DNA of 64,000 nt. It comes from Colwellia sp. GTDB taxonomy: Bacteria > Pseudomonadota > Gammaproteobacteria > Enterobacterales > Alteromonadaceae. The DNA lies in assembly GCA_013215385.1 (NCBI GenBank), contig JABSOY010000011.1, forward strand, positions 124,001 to 188,000, in the 5' to 3' direction. Position numbers and translations under genes: made by a program. The stretch's first letter is position 1. Each line of letters opens with the position of its first letter. The notes under the pieces are model-generated. The model searched no databases. It worked only from the letters and a program-made list of their open reading frames with translations, and was not told the origin of the DNA. Of the stretch, positions 1 to 9,694 are shown one piece after another.

Positions 1-1476
1 TTCGTCGCTTTGTTCTTTATTATTTTCTTGTTTTTGCTGCTCTTGTTGCTTTTTCATCTCTTCAAGATAAGTCTTGTTCGCTTGAGCATCACTATGTTGA
101 GCATTATTTTTCAATACTTGCGTATAAGCTTCAATAGCTTCGTCATAGCGCTCTAACTTTGCTAGGGCATTACCTTGATTATATAAAGCCTCAGCAGTTG
201 TTTGTTGCTGAAAAGCTTGTAGTGCTTGCTCATAATCTCCGGCGCGGTAGTGGGCACTGCCTTGCCATAATTTATCTTCAAAATTTCCAGCGGCTTGTTG
301 GTAAGCTTGATTATTAAATTGTTTTTGAGCTTGTTGGTCTTTCGTTTTCCATAAGTCCTGCCAAGTGTCTTGAAAGAACGAACGCTCAGCAGCTTCTTTA
401 CTCGAGGTGGTAGCTTCTTCATTCGCTGCATTAGCCTCTTGTGCATAGCTTTTATCAATAGGTGTTAAAAACAAGCATAAAGGTAAAATTGCTAATAAAC
501 GCCCGCGGCGAAAGTAGGGCAATAATAAAGGTAACAGCAGCAGCAACAAATAAGGACCTACTTCTTGCCATTGATCGCCGGTATTTGCGGATTCTTTTTT
601 CTGATGTTCTTCAATATTAACTGGCTGTTTTAATAACTGCTCAATATCGTCATTGTTGTTAGTAATGGTTGAGTAAAAGCCTCGACCTCTTTTGGCTGAA
701 CCTTGAAGTGCTGCAATTGATAATTTAGGAACAATAATTGCGCCGCTGTTATCTTTCATTAACTCACCCGTATTGAGCTTGATAGGCGCGCCCGTTTTAC
801 TGCCGATACCTAAAATATTCAAGCGGTGATTATTACTTCTGCTCCAATCCGTAATGTCCTGAATATCAATATTGTCGATGCCATCAGTAAACCAATAGAT
901 ATCACCTTTTGCATGGCCGGCGTTAGTTAACATATCATGAGCAAGAGTTAGTGCAGCATAGGGGTTACTACCAAGTTCTGGCATTAACTCAGGGGTTAGT
1001 GAGGGGAGTAATAACTTAATATTATTGATGTCGTCAGTTAACGGACTAATGGTAAATGCGTCACCAGCATAGGCAATAAGTCCTATTTCACCTTCGTTCA
1101 ATTGTTCGAGTATATCTATGGCTTTAAAACGAGCGCGAGTTAAACGATTAGGTGATATATCAGTTGCATACATAGAATACGACATATCCATAATGAGTAC
1201 TGAGCCACGTGCAATTTGATAAACAGGCTGTGGTAGTTTTTTCCAGGTTGGTCCAGCTAAAGCGGTTATAGCGAGTAAACCGATAATAAAAGGCAAGGAG
1301 AGTGATAACGATTGTCGCTGTTGTTGGCCATCAACTAAAACGTTAGCTAAATGTTTAGGTAATAGTTGCTGCCAACCCGATTGGCTTAAGCGATATTTTT
1401 TCAGTAAATTTAACGCAAACATTAGAACTAAAATAGCTATCAACCACCATGGGCGAAGAAAATGAAAATCACTCAT
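1..1476 (-). CDS. BatB/BatC-like VWA domain + TPR protein (3' end outside window)
   Basis: The frame is open from an ATG at 1476 to the window edge (492 codons), so the C-terminus is missing. It starts MSDFHFLRPWWL with an N-terminal membrane segment, then a von Willebrand A domain carrying the MIDAS-type DMSYSM motif near residue 95, a second membrane segment (LLLLLLPLLLPYF), and a TPR-like helical region (AEALYNQGNALAKLERYDEA). The visible end is Gln/Lys/Glu-rich. This is the BatB plus BatC arrangement in one chain. It is the last visible gene of the MoxR/Bat operon, starting 1 bp after the BatA-like gene stops. Bat proteins are inner-membrane proteins linked to envelope stress or aerotolerance in other bacteria; the molecular role is not settled. 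Confidence 0.9.
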   Translation of the reverse strand, partial: MSDFHFLRPWWLIAILVLMFALNLLKKYRLSQSGWQQLLPKHLANVLVDGQQQRQSLSLSLPFIIGLLAITALAGPTWKKLPQPVYQIARGSVLIMDMSYSMYATDISPNRLTRARFKAIDILEQLNEGEIGLIAYAGDAFTISPLTDDINNIKLLLPSLTPELMPELGSNPYAALTLAHDMLTNAGHAKGDIYWFTDGIDNIDIQDITDWSRSNNHRLNILGIGSKTGAPIKLNTGELMKDNSGAIIVPKLSIAALQGSAKRGRGFYSTITNNNDDIEQLLKQPVNIEEHQKKESANTGDQWQEVGPYLLLLLLPLLLPYFRRGRLLAILPLCLFLTPIDKSYAQEANAANEEATTSSKEAAERSFFQDTWQDLWKTKDQQAQKQFNNQAYQQAAGNFEDKLWQGSAHYRAGDYEQALQAFQQQTTAEALYNQGNALAKLERYDEAIEAYTQVLKNNAQHSDAQANKTYLEEMKKQQEQQKQENNKEQSDE

Positions 1477-1477
1477 A

Positions 1478-2476
1478 TTATGACTTCGCTCCCTTTAATG
1501 TGAAGGTAGGTAAATTAATAAATAATAAATAAGTAAACGCTAAGAATAATGAGAAAGCGAGTGGCCAATAAAAAAGTGCAGTAAGAGGACGCATTTGTTG
1601 TTGGTCTTGTTCTATCGGTTCTAATTCGTCAAGTAATTGATATATTTCGTTCATGTCACTACTGCTTTTAGCGCGAAAGTAATGCCCATTGGTCTCACTT
1701 GCTAAGCGTTGTAATGATTCTTCGTCTAATTCACTTGAAGGGTTAATACGGCGCTTACCAAATAATGAGTTTTGGATCATTACATCAGCACCAATGCCGA
1801 CAGAGTAAATCGTGATACCTTTAGCTACGGCAAGCTCTAATGCTTGTTCTGGCGTTATTTTACCGGCAGTATTTTGCCCATCGGTTAATAATAATAAAAC
1901 ACGATTTGATTTTTTCTTTTCGTCAAACCGCTTTACTGCTAAAGCAATAGCGTCGCCAATTGCCGTTTGTTTTCCTACTAAACCAAGTACTGTTTCATCA
2001 AGCATTTGCTGAACCGTTTTTCTATCGAATGTCATCGGGGTTTGCATATAGGCGTCATCGCCAAATAAAATTAGTCCTAATCGATCACCAGTACGACGCT
2101 CAATAAAGTCGCCTAAAACTGCTTTTAACATATCTAAACGATTAACCGTACTACCATTTAATTCCATATCTTCAACTTGCATACTGCCAGATAAGTCAAC
2201 GGCAATCATCATTTCACGGCCTTCGGTAGGCACGTTCACCGCTTCCCCTAACCATTGCGGTTGAGTCGCTGAAATAACGAGTAAGCCCCAAATTAAGAGA
2301 AAAAGAAGTTGTGGCGCTTTTTTACTTTTTGCTGAAAACTTTTGCGCTGATTCACCGTCAATGAGATGTGGCATTTTTAACGCTGAGGTTTGATTTTGGT
2401 TTTTCGCCGGTAGCCAATACGTTAATAGCGGTAGGGGTATTGCAAGTAAAACCCATGGCAATACAAGGTTGATCAT
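1478..2476 (-). CDS. BatA-like VWA domain membrane protein
   Basis: 332 residues starting MINLVLPWVLLAIPLP. I chose the ATG at 2474-2476 because it overlaps the stop of the upstream DUF4381 gene in an ATGA junction; a longer frame reaching 2575 would run backwards through that gene. An N-terminal membrane helix, a second helix near residue 60 (LLFLLIWGLLVISATQP), a VWA domain with a complete MIDAS (DLSGSMQ, later TDGQNTAG) and a C-terminal membrane helix (PLAFSLFLAFTYLLFI) match BatA. It probably acts at the inner membrane with the neighbouring BatB-like protein and the MoxR ATPase. Confidence 0.92.
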   Translation of the reverse strand: MINLVLPWVLLAIPLPLLTYWLPAKNQNQTSALKMPHLIDGESAQKFSAKSKKAPQLLFLLIWGLLVISATQPQWLGEAVNVPTEGREMMIAVDLSGSMQVEDMELNGSTVNRLDMLKAVLGDFIERRTGDRLGLILFGDDAYMQTPMTFDRKTVQQMLDETVLGLVGKQTAIGDAIALAVKRFDEKKKSNRVLLLLTDGQNTAGKITPEQALELAVAKGITIYSVGIGADVMIQNSLFGKRRINPSSELDEESLQRLASETNGHYFRAKSSSDMNEIYQLLDELEPIEQDQQQMRPLTALFYWPLAFSLFLAFTYLLFINLPTFTLKGAKS

Positions 2477-2976
2477 TGTAGAACTCCTTGTTGATTTTGA
2501 GTTGATTCTTTCAATGGTTTCGGTGGTAAAGCCTGACTTAACCAGAGCTGTGCAGCTTGTTTTAAGGTATTGCATGATTCTATATTTTCAATGGGTTGAT
2601 ACTTGCTATTTAGCTGTTCTGCACACAGTGTTTGAAAATTTTCTTGATGTTTGTCTTTTAACTTTTGTTTAAAAAACTCAAGGAGTTGCTTGCCGTGTAG
2701 TGATGCAACTTCTTGACGAGGAAAATATTGAAAGGCTGCCCATTTCATTAGTGTCACAATTTGATCGGCATTGTTGGTACTTTTTAATTGCTTTAAGGCT
2801 AATTGTTTTGCTTTAGATAAACGGCGGCGCTTCTGCCATTTAATCACTAAAATAATAAGGGTTATTAATAAGCCAGCAAGTAATAACCACCAACCCAACG
2901 CAATTGGATAATTGTGTACGGGATCGGGTAAGTGAATGTCTTTTAATTGAGCTAAAGGTTGGCTTAACGCTCCCAT
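2473..2976 (-). CDS. DUF4381 domain membrane protein of the Bat operon
   Basis: 167 residues. After a short N-terminal segment with the family-typical LKDIHLPDPV, one membrane helix (GWWLLLAGLLITLIILVIKW) is followed by a basic stretch (KRRRLSKAK) and a soluble helical C-terminus. DUF4381 proteins are usually found between DUF58 and BatA genes, exactly as here. The start overlaps the DUF58 gene by 13 bp and the end overlaps BatA by 4 bp, so translation is probably coupled. Function unknown. Confidence 0.88.
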   Translation of the reverse strand: MGALSQPLAQLKDIHLPDPVHNYPIALGWWLLLAGLLITLIILVIKWQKRRRLSKAKQLALKQLKSTNNADQIVTLMKWAAFQYFPRQEVASLHGKQLLEFFKQKLKDKHQENFQTLCAEQLNSKYQPIENIESCNTLKQAAQLWLSQALPPKPLKESTQNQQGVLQ

Positions 2977-3992
2977 GAGGCTACTCCTTCCGTTAGTTGT
3001 TGTTCAAGCGTTTGGCATGCCGAATAATGGAGAATTCTTGCACCCGCTTTACGTAATTGTGCTTCTTTATGTTGATTATACGTTTGAGCTTGCTGATGGT
3101 ATTTAACTGAAGAAGCGGGATCACCGATTAACAATTGCTGCCTTGATTGTCCATCGGTTACAGTAACACTCATTTTTTGTTTACTGGTCGGTAAGTTGTG
3201 CTCTAAAGGGTCACTTATTAAACACACCACTAATTCACAATGACGACTTATGTGGGATAAATGGCGAATAGACTCTTGGTTAACGTGATCGCCATCGGTA
3301 ATTAAATAAACTAAGCTGCCTGGCCTGGCGAGTTTTCGTAAACGCGCACAGTTCTCTTCAAAAGCTTTGTATATTTGCTGTTGCGCATCGTCGTTAGTTA
3401 AAGATGCAGTAGATTTGCTATTTTCAATGTCTAGCGTATGTTGATGTGTTGCGACTAAACCATGTAAATAGTGTAAAACCCCTTCTTTTCGACTACGAGG
3501 TTTTAGTTCGCTGTGTTTGTGTTGGTTAAAGACAATACCACCGATTCTGTCTCCTCGGCCTTTAGCGTGCCAGGTGACCAACGCAGCCAAGTGAGCAGCT
3601 TGTACCGACTTAAATAAAAGCTGGCTACCAAAAAGCATGGAATGGCTTAAATCAGTAACTACTAATACCGGGCGTTCTACTTCTTCGCGAAAAAGTTTGG
3701 TATGGGTTTTTCCCGTTCTAGCTGTTACTCGCCAATCTATGGCCCGAATGTCATCACCACTTTGGTAATGACGTACTTCGTCAAACTCCATACCTCTGCC
3801 TTTACTGCGAGAAAGGTAATTACCTGACATTTGTCCTTGCTGGTTTTTACGCGCGGCAAGGTTTATCAAGCTAGTTTTATTTTGGTAAAGAATTAATTCA
3901 TCAATAGTCAATTCAATACCATTACTGGCAATACTATCAAGTACGCTGGTTACGTCTTGTTGAGGTTGTTCATTTTTCTTACTAAGCCACAT
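2964..3992 (-). CDS. DUF58 domain-containing protein
   Basis: 342 residues, soluble. The DUF58 signature is clear: GRGMEFDEVRHYQSGDDIR followed by AIDWRVTARTGKTHTKLFRE, then VVTDLSHSMLFG, a VWA-like MIDAS strand. DUF58 proteins accompany MoxR ATPases and are thought to act as their adaptors or substrate binders. It lies 50 bp downstream of the MoxR gene and overlaps the DUF4381 gene, so all five genes are likely one transcript. Confidence 0.93.
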   Translation of the reverse strand: MWLSKKNEQPQQDVTSVLDSIASNGIELTIDELILYQNKTSLINLAARKNQQGQMSGNYLSRSKGRGMEFDEVRHYQSGDDIRAIDWRVTARTGKTHTKLFREEVERPVLVVTDLSHSMLFGSQLLFKSVQAAHLAALVTWHAKGRGDRIGGIVFNQHKHSELKPRSRKEGVLHYLHGLVATHQHTLDIENSKSTASLTNDDAQQQIYKAFEENCARLRKLARPGSLVYLITDGDHVNQESIRHLSHISRHCELVVCLISDPLEHNLPTSKQKMSVTVTDGQSRQQLLIGDPASSVKYHQQAQTYNQHKEAQLRKAGARILHYSACQTLEQQLTEGVASWER

Positions 3993-4042
3993 AAAATTTC
4001 TTACAAGATTGATCGTTATTTTTTGATTTTACTTAAAACTAC

Positions 4043-5008
4043 TTAAGCAACTGCTACTAAGCTTAATAAGTGATCAAGCAACTGATTACTGCTAATACCT
4101 TCAGCCTCAGCTTGATACGTGAGTAAAATACGATGGCGTAATACGTTATGAAAAACAGCTTGTACATCTTCAGGGCTAACAAAGTCACGATTATGTAACC
4201 AAGCTCGAGCACGTGAACATCGGTCAAGTGCTATGGTTGCTCTAGGGCTAGCACCGTAAGCAAGCCATTTTTTCAATTTATCATCATATTTTTCAGGTTG
4301 TCTGGTTGCCATAATCAAATCAACAATATAATTCTCAATGGCTGGTGCCATATGAATTTCCATTACTTGATCGCGAGCGGCAAAAATATCACTTTGAGAA
4401 ATTTCTTTAACGGGTTTGGGGTTGTCTTTTTTGTGTTGTAATGCTTCACCACGATTGAGTTTTAAAATGGCTAATTCGCTAACAGCATCAGGGTAGTTAA
4501 TTTCAACATGCATTAAAAATCGATCTAATTGTGCTTCCGGTAATGGGTAAGTTCCCTCTTGCTCAATCGGATTTTGCGTAGCCATAACTAAAAATAAATC
4601 AGGTAATGGGTAGGTATTTCGGCCGACGGTAATTTGTCCTTCGCCCATTGCTTCTAATAACGCTGATTGTACTTTTGCCGGCGCACGGTTTATTTCATCC
4701 GCTAAAACTAAGTTTCTAAAAAGTGGTCCAGGTTGAAATACGAAGGTGCCATCTTCTGGTCGGTAAATATCGGTGCCCGTTAAATCGGCTGGTAATAAGT
4801 CAGGGGTAAATTGAATGCGATGAAAGTCTGCTTCAATACCATCAGCTAGTGCATTTACTGCACGAGTTTTTGCTAAGCCCGGAGGACCTTCTACAATTAA
4901 GTGGCCATTGGCAAGTAATGCGATAAGTAAATTTTCAACAAGTGCATGTTGACCAATTATTTGTTGAGATAAGTATTCTTTTAATGCTGAAAAATGTTCA
5001 ATTGCCAT
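4043..5008 (-). CDS. MoxR family AAA+ ATPase
   Basis: 321 residues from the ATG at 5006-5008 (MAIEHFSALKEYL); a GTG four codons upstream (5020) is an alternative start. Walker A is GPPGLAKT, Walker B is LVLADEINRAP, sensor 1 is MATQNPIEQEGTYPLPEAQ, and the C-terminal lid carries the MoxR motif GASPRATIAL. MoxR ATPases are chaperone-like AAA+ proteins that work with VWA proteins, and here the gene heads an operon with three VWA-type proteins. It diverges from fadI. Confidence 0.95.
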   Translation of the reverse strand: MAIEHFSALKEYLSQQIIGQHALVENLLIALLANGHLIVEGPPGLAKTRAVNALADGIEADFHRIQFTPDLLPADLTGTDIYRPEDGTFVFQPGPLFRNLVLADEINRAPAKVQSALLEAMGEGQITVGRNTYPLPDLFLVMATQNPIEQEGTYPLPEAQLDRFLMHVEINYPDAVSELAILKLNRGEALQHKKDNPKPVKEISQSDIFAARDQVMEIHMAPAIENYIVDLIMATRQPEKYDDKLKKWLAYGASPRATIALDRCSRARAWLHNRDFVSPEDVQAVFHNVLRHRILLTYQAEAEGISSNQLLDHLLSLVAVA

Positions 5009-5190
5009 ACTCGCTACCACTTGCTTTTTTTATTATGAAACCTGTGCGTATATATATAAGGTTCAAGTACCATAAAACAAGCTGTATTTGCGATTTGACA
5101 TGATTTTTAACAATTTTACTGTAACGAATAGCGCACATTTTTGTTGGGAGTTGTATTTATTTCATTTGTCGTTAGAATAAAGCAATAACT

Positions 5191-5207
5191 AAGTGGTCAG
5201 ACCTCTA
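5191..5207 (+). promoter_or_regulatory. FadR-like operator upstream of fadI
   Basis: AAGTGGTCAGACCTCTA contains the core TGGTCAGACC, matching the known FadR consensus (TGGTCnGACC within a 17-bp site). It lies about 50 bp before the fadI ATG, where a repressor of beta-oxidation would act. Acyl-CoA would relieve repression. Some Alteromonadales use PsrA instead, so the regulator itself is inferred. Confidence 0.55.
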
Positions 5208-5254
5208 GGTTTGAAAAACGATAAAATTAAATATTTACGATAGAAGGGTAAGAC

Positions 5255-6562
5255 ATGACAAAAATGAATTTAACGACTCGTAATGGAGAACGAATTGCGG
5301 TAGTTGCAGGTTTACGTACTCCTTTTGCAAAACAAGCCACTGCATTTCACGGTGTCCCAGCGGTAGATTTAGGAAAAATTGTCGTCAATGAATTGCTTAA
5401 GAAGCATGATGTTGACCCTACTATTATTGATCAGCTTGTTTTTGGTCAAGTGGTACAAATGCCAGAAGCGCCAAATATTGCTCGTGAAATTGTCTTGGGT
5501 ACCGGCATGAATGTGCATACCGACGCTTATAGTGTCTCAAGAGCATGTGCGACTAGTTTTCAATCTACGGTGAATGTTACTGAAGCTATAATGGCAGGTT
5601 ATGTTGATGTGGGTATCGCCGGTGGCGCTGATTCTTCGTCAGTTGCGCCGATTGGTGTTTCCAAAAAGTTTGCTCGCATCTTACTTGATTTAAGTAAAGC
5701 GCGCAGTTTAGGACAAAAAATATCGCTTATTCGTCAACTTGGTTTAAAAGATATTATGCCTGTTGCCCCAGCTGTTTCCGAGTATTCAACGGGGATTTCG
5801 ATGGGACAAACCGCCGAGCAAATGGCTAAAACTCATAATATCTCTCGTGAAGCACAAGATGAGCTAGCGCATCGTTCACATACTTTAGCCACGAAAAGCT
5901 GGCAAGAAGGCAAGTTGGCTGGTGAGGTCATGACGGCCCATAGCGAACCTTATAAAAGCTTTATCGACAAAGATAATTGTATTCGTGAAAATTCAGAACT
6001 AGCCGCTTATAAAAAATTACGTCCTTGTTTCGATAGAAAACATGGCACAGTAACCGCGGCAACGAGTACCCCCTTAACGGATGGCGCATCTGCTATCATT
6101 TTAATGCGAGAAGGGCGAGCGAAAGAACTGGGATATCAACCACTTGGTTATATTAAAAGTTATGCTTTTGCTGCTATTGATGTTTGGCAAGATATGTTAA
6201 TGGGACCAAGTTATGCGACACCATTAGCATTAAAACGTGCGGGCATGGAATTAAAAGATTTGGACTTAATTGAAATGCATGAAGCATTTGCTGCACAAGC
6301 ACTGGCAAATATCAAAATGTTTGCCAGTACTAAGTTTGCTCGTGAGCAACTAGGCCGTGATAAAGCCATCGGTGAAATCGATATGGCGAAATTTAACGTA
6401 ATGGGTGGTTCTTTAGCTTACGGTCATCCGTTTGCTGCAACAGGTACCCGTTTAATTGTACAAACTCTTAATGAATTAAACCGTCGTGGTGGCGGTACAG
6501 GTTTAACTACAGCATGTGCTGCTGGCGGCCTTGGCGCAGCTATTATTGTGGAGACAGACTAA
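5255..6562 (+). CDS. fadI: 3-ketoacyl-CoA thiolase, anaerobic/alternative beta-oxidation complex beta subunit
   Basis: 435 residues, the usual FadI length (FadA is shorter). The nucleophilic cysteine is Cys98 in [11 protein letters not shown]. The other catalytic blocks are [23 protein letters not shown] and the C-terminal CAAGGLGAA. It cleaves 3-ketoacyl-CoA with CoA to acetyl-CoA and a shortened acyl-CoA in the cytoplasm, in complex with FadJ, whose gene follows with an overlapping stop/start. The start has a good ribosome site (AAGGGTAAG). Confidence 0.96.
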   Translation: MTKMNLTTRNGERIAVVAGLRTPFAKQATAFHGVPAVDLGKIVVNELLKKHDVDPTIIDQLVFGQVVQMPEAPNIAREIVLGTGMNVHTDAYSVSRACATSFQSTVNVTEAIMAGYVDVGIAGGADSSSVAPIGVSKKFARILLDLSKARSLGQKISLIRQLGLKDIMPVAPAVSEYSTGISMGQTAEQMAKTHNISREAQDELAHRSHTLATKSWQEGKLAGEVMTAHSEPYKSFIDKDNCIRENSELAAYKKLRPCFDRKHGTVTAATSTPLTDGASAIILMREGRAKELGYQPLGYIKSYAFAAIDVWQDMLMGPSYATPLALKRAGMELKDLDLIEMHEAFAAQALANIKMFASTKFAREQLGRDKAIGEIDMAKFNVMGGSLAYGHPFAATGTRLIVQTLNELNRRGGGTGLTTACAAGGLGAAIIVETD

Positions 6563-8769
6563 TGACTTCACTTACCGATAATAATCAAGCAAATGATAAA
6601 CAGATTAACCAAGAGAGCAATAATATGAGTACCTTTACATTAATTCGCCAAGACAATGGTATTGCTCATTTAGTAATGGATGTGATTGGCGAATCCATGA
6701 ATACCTTAAAAGCTGAGTTCTCTGAGCAAATTGATGAAATATTAACAGAAATACGTAACGATAGTACGATTAAAGGTGTGGTGTTACTCAGTGGAAAAGC
6801 CGACTCTTTTGTTGCTGGCGCAGATATTAATATGCTCGCAAGTTGTAAAAGTGCCGATGAAGCAACGGCACTTTCTCAAAAAGGGCAAATGATATTTGAT
6901 CAAATTGAAAGCCTTGCTATTCCTGTTATTGCGGCAATTAATGGTGCTTGTTTAGGTGGTGGACTCGAGCTTGCTATGGCATGTCATGCGCGTATTTGTA
7001 GCGACAATGGCAAAACAGCATTAGGTTTACCAGAAGTACAGTTAGGTTTGTTACCTGGCAGTGGTGGTACGCAACGTTTACCTAAGCTAGTCGGCATTCA
7101 AAAAGCATTAGATATGATGTTAACCGGTAAACAATTACGGGCTAAGCAGGCATTGAAAATGGGCTTGGTTGTTGATGTTGTCCCTAACAGTATTTTAGTG
7201 AGTGCCGCCGAAAATTTAGCATTGTCGGCGCAAGGTAAAGCAAGTAAAGTTAAACAAAGTCAACGAAAAATCAGCATGTTAGATAAAGCGCTTGAAGGTA
7301 ATCCTATTGGACGTAATATTATTTTCAAACAAGCGACTAAGTCAGTCTTAGCTAAAACAAAAGGTAACTACCCTTCGCCCTTAAAAATTATTGACTGTGT
7401 ACGTGTCGGTATTGAAAAGTCGTCATCGCGTGGTTACCAAACTGAAGCAGAACATTTTGGTGAGTTAGTGATGACTCCTGAGTCTGCACAGTTAAGACAA
7501 ATTTTTTTCGCGACAACTGACATGAAAAAAGAGCAGGGTATCGCAGGTGTTGATGCTGCAGCCATAAATAGTGTCGGTATTTTAGGGGGCGGTTTAATGG
7601 GCGGTGGTATAGCTTTTGTTAGTGCGACGAAAGCAAATGTTGATGTACGTATTAAAGATATAGCTCCCCAGGGTATTAGTCATGCGATGAAGTATGGTTA
7701 CGATTTATTAAATAAAAAAGTTAAACGTCGCTTTATGTTGAAAAGTGAAATGCAAAAGCAATTAGCGATGATCACAGGTTGTGTTGATTACAGTGGTTTT
7801 AAAAATGTTGATATGGTTATTGAAGCCGTTTTTGAAGATTTATCGTTAAAACAAAAAATGGTAGCTGACATGGAAAACTATTGCTCTGAGCAAACTATTT
7901 TTGCTAGTAATACCTCTAGTTTACCCATAGGTAAAATTGCCGAGCAAGCTTTGCGCCCTGAAAATGTTATTGGTTTACATTACTTTTCTCCGGTCGATAA
8001 AATGCCATTAGCTGAAATTATTGCTCACCCTAAAACTTCTGAGCAAACAATTTCAACAACCGTTGCTTTTGCTAAAAAACAAGGGAAAACACCGATTGTT
8101 GTTCAAGATAAAGCCGGTTTTTACGTCAACCGTATTTTAGCGCCATATATGAACGAAGCGGCCTTAATATTACTTGAAGGCGAATCTATTGGTAAGTTAG
8201 ATAAAGCATTGGTTAACTTTGGCTTTCCTGTCGGCCCAATGCAATTACTTGATGAAGTAGGTATCGATGTTGGCGCTAAAATAGGACCGATTCTACAAGC
8301 TGAACTTGGTGACCGTTTTGCACCACCAGAAGCTTTTAATAAGCTTATTTCGGATAAACGCTTAGGTAAAAAAGTTCAAAAAGGCTTTTATCTTTATAAA
8401 GATAAGAAAGGCAAAAAGGTCACTAAAAAACTTGTGGATGAATCTATTTACTCATTATTAAATATTCGGGTTAAAGATCAAAAAACCAATGCTGAATTAG
8501 TACAACGCTGTGTCTATATGATGTTAAACGAAGCGGCAAGGTGTTTAGATGAAGGCATAATTCGTAATGCGAGAGATGGCGATATCGGCGCTATATTTGG
8601 TATTGGCTTTCCGCCATTTTTAGGTGGGCCATTTCACTATATGGATACATTAGGTGCAAAAGCACTGGTGACTAAGCTAAATCAGTGGAGTAATGAATTA
8701 GGCGAGCGTTTTAAACCTTGCCAAGCATTAATTAACATGGCTGAAAGTGGCGATAAGTATTATCAGTAA
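6562..8769 (+). CDS. fadJ: Multifunctional fatty acid oxidation complex alpha subunit
   Basis: 735 residues from the ATG that overlaps the fadI stop (TAATG) with GGAG 8 bases upstream. A second ATG at 6625 would give 714 residues starting [12 protein letters not shown], which fits E. coli FadJ length better; the 21 extra residues are low-complexity. The N-terminal enoyl-CoA hydratase half has [17 protein letters not shown] and [20 protein letters not shown]. The 3-hydroxyacyl-CoA dehydrogenase half has the NAD fold [14 protein letters not shown] and catalytic His in [16 protein letters not shown]. It performs hydration and dehydrogenation of enoyl-CoA and hands product to FadI. Confidence 0.95.
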   Translation: MTSLTDNNQANDKQINQESNNMSTFTLIRQDNGIAHLVMDVIGESMNTLKAEFSEQIDEILTEIRNDSTIKGVVLLSGKADSFVAGADINMLASCKSADEATALSQKGQMIFDQIESLAIPVIAAINGACLGGGLELAMACHARICSDNGKTALGLPEVQLGLLPGSGGTQRLPKLVGIQKALDMMLTGKQLRAKQALKMGLVVDVVPNSILVSAAENLALSAQGKASKVKQSQRKISMLDKALEGNPIGRNIIFKQATKSVLAKTKGNYPSPLKIIDCVRVGIEKSSSRGYQTEAEHFGELVMTPESAQLRQIFFATTDMKKEQGIAGVDAAAINSVGILGGGLMGGGIAFVSATKANVDVRIKDIAPQGISHAMKYGYDLLNKKVKRRFMLKSEMQKQLAMITGCVDYSGFKNVDMVIEAVFEDLSLKQKMVADMENYCSEQTIFASNTSSLPIGKIAEQALRPENVIGLHYFSPVDKMPLAEIIAHPKTSEQTISTTVAFAKKQGKTPIVVQDKAGFYVNRILAPYMNEAALILLEGESIGKLDKALVNFGFPVGPMQLLDEVGIDVGAKIGPILQAELGDRFAPPEAFNKLISDKRLGKKVQKGFYLYKDKKGKKVTKKLVDESIYSLLNIRVKDQKTNAELVQRCVYMMLNEAARCLDEGIIRNARDGDIGAIFGIGFPPFLGGPFHYMDTLGAKALVTKLNQWSNELGERFKPCQALINMAESGDKYYQ

Positions 8770-8810
8770 GTGGCAAATAATCGCCATGTTAATGGCAAAT
8801 AAATGAAACA

Positions 8811-8836
8811 AGAGGCAATTTATCGCCTCTTTTTTT
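8811..8836 (+). terminator. Rho-independent terminator after fadIJ
   Basis: Stem AGAGGC (8811-8816) pairs with GCCTCT (8825-8830) across an 8-base loop, followed by a run of T to 8836. It sits 42 bp after the fadJ stop. Confidence 0.85.
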
Positions 8837-8941
8837 ATTGCTGGTTTTGTCGTCTAAAAAAGTTGAATAAATACTCTAAATTAGTTATATTGCGCCGATA
8901 AATTTTCATATGTTTCTTTTCGTTATTTAAGCGGTATTATT

Positions 8942-9142
8942 ATGTTGTTACTTTTAGGGCTTGTTAGTGTGGTTTGTTCAATGTTTTTTTATTGTCAGGC
9001 ACTACGAAGCGGCTTAGGTTTAAAGCGCTGGGCCTGTGCTGGATTAGTTTTTGGCCCTTTTATTTGGCCAATGTTTTGTATGCAGAAACGTATGAAAGTG
9101 AATAAGTTATTTGGTTTTACAGGTTTGATTTTAAAAGCTTAA
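8942..9142 (+). CDS. Small membrane protein, uncharacterised
   Basis: 66 residues, with one clear hydrophobic helix at the N-terminus (LLLLGLVSVVCSMFFYCQAL) and a second in the middle (AGLVFGPFIWPMF), joined by GLGLKRW and followed by a basic tail (MQKRMKVNKLF). The protein looks like short conserved hypotheticals of marine gammaproteobacteria. The ribosome site is weak. It stands alone between the fad terminator and the minus-strand peptide genes. No function can be given. Confidence 0.65.
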   Translation: MLLLLGLVSVVCSMFFYCQALRSGLGLKRWACAGLVFGPFIWPMFCMQKRMKVNKLFGFTGLILKA

Positions 9143-9258
9143 ATAAGGTAAATATTTTTAAGTGCAATTGATTGGTAAATAAGACCGCTACAATCCGTGT
9201 AGCTATTTATTGTCTTTCTTTAATAAACTATTGAAAAATAGTTAATTAATAATAATTA

Positions 9259-9363
9259 TTACTTCCACCAAACGCTTGCAGACATTTCTTTAATTTCAAT
9301 GCTGGTCGCAATTGGATTGTTTTGAGATTTTGTCACAAATAGGGTTTTTAATAAGTTAATCAT
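9259..9363 (-). CDS. 34-residue peptide coupled to the GRKGIRI repeat gene
   Basis: A short frame from the ATG at 9361-9363 to TAA at 9259-9261. It begins MINLLKTLFVTKSQNNPIAT and ends KEMSASVWWK. AGGAG (bases 9370-9374) sits at ideal spacing and overlaps the TAG stop of the upstream repeat gene, so translation is probably coupled, which is the main reason to believe it is real. There is no signal peptide; the first 10 residues could be a short amphipathic segment. Family unknown. Confidence 0.6.
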   Translation of the reverse strand: MINLLKTLFVTKSQNNPIATSIEIKEMSASVWWK

Positions 9364-9372
9364 TTTTGACTC

Positions 9373-9633
9373 CTATATTCGAATACCCTTACGGCCTATT
9401 TCAATAGTATTTAATTTGTTGTTTTGAATACGAATACCCTTACGGCCTGTTTCAAGAACAGTCAATTTTTTATTTTGAATACGAATACCTTTGCGGCCTG
9501 TTTCTTCAATTTTTAATTGATGACTAATTCTAATGCCCTTACGGCCTGCTTGAAATATATCTAAAGTATTACTCTCAATTGCTGGTGTTGGTGAAGCTGA
9601 CATTGTCAGAGATAAAATAAGTGAGCTAAGCAT
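9373..9633 (-). CDS. Secreted 86-residue protein with four GRKGIRI repeats
   Basis: The N-terminus (MLSSLILSLTMSASPTPA) looks like a short signal peptide with likely cleavage after Ala18. The remainder is four copies of GRKGIRI at residues 30-36, 46-52, 63-69 and 80-86, spaced 16, 17 and 17 residues; the last three form a 17-residue unit of the type GRKGIRIQNxKLxxxET. The protein stops exactly at the end of the fourth repeat. The start has a strong site (AAGGAAAT). I know no characterised family with this repeat. It could be a multi-copy peptide precursor with basic processing sites, or a small beta-solenoid or amyloid-like secreted protein. It lies just downstream of a large propeller sensor but behind a terminator. 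Confidence 0.8.
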   Translation of the reverse strand: MLSSLILSLTMSASPTPAIESNTLDIFQAGRKGIRISHQLKIEETGRKGIRIQNKKLTVLETGRKGIRIQNNKLNTIEIGRKGIRI

Positions 9634-9664
9634 TCATATTTCCTTAAATTGTTATTATTAGATT

Positions 9665-9694
9665 TTATGAATGTTATTGCAGGGAGTATGCCAA
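9665..9694 (-). promoter_or_regulatory. Candidate sigma70 promoter for the repeat-peptide genes
   Basis: On the minus strand TTGGCA (9689-9694) is followed after 18 bases by TCATAA (9665-9670), placing transcription start about 25 bases before the repeat-gene ATG. The -35 overlaps the T-run side of the upstream terminator, so the peptide genes would have their own promoter. The -10 is a weak match. Confidence 0.35.

Noticed and set aside
6514-6561. Longer N-terminus of fadJ
   Set aside because: It overlaps the coding end of fadI in another frame; the ATG at 6562 or 6625 is the real start.
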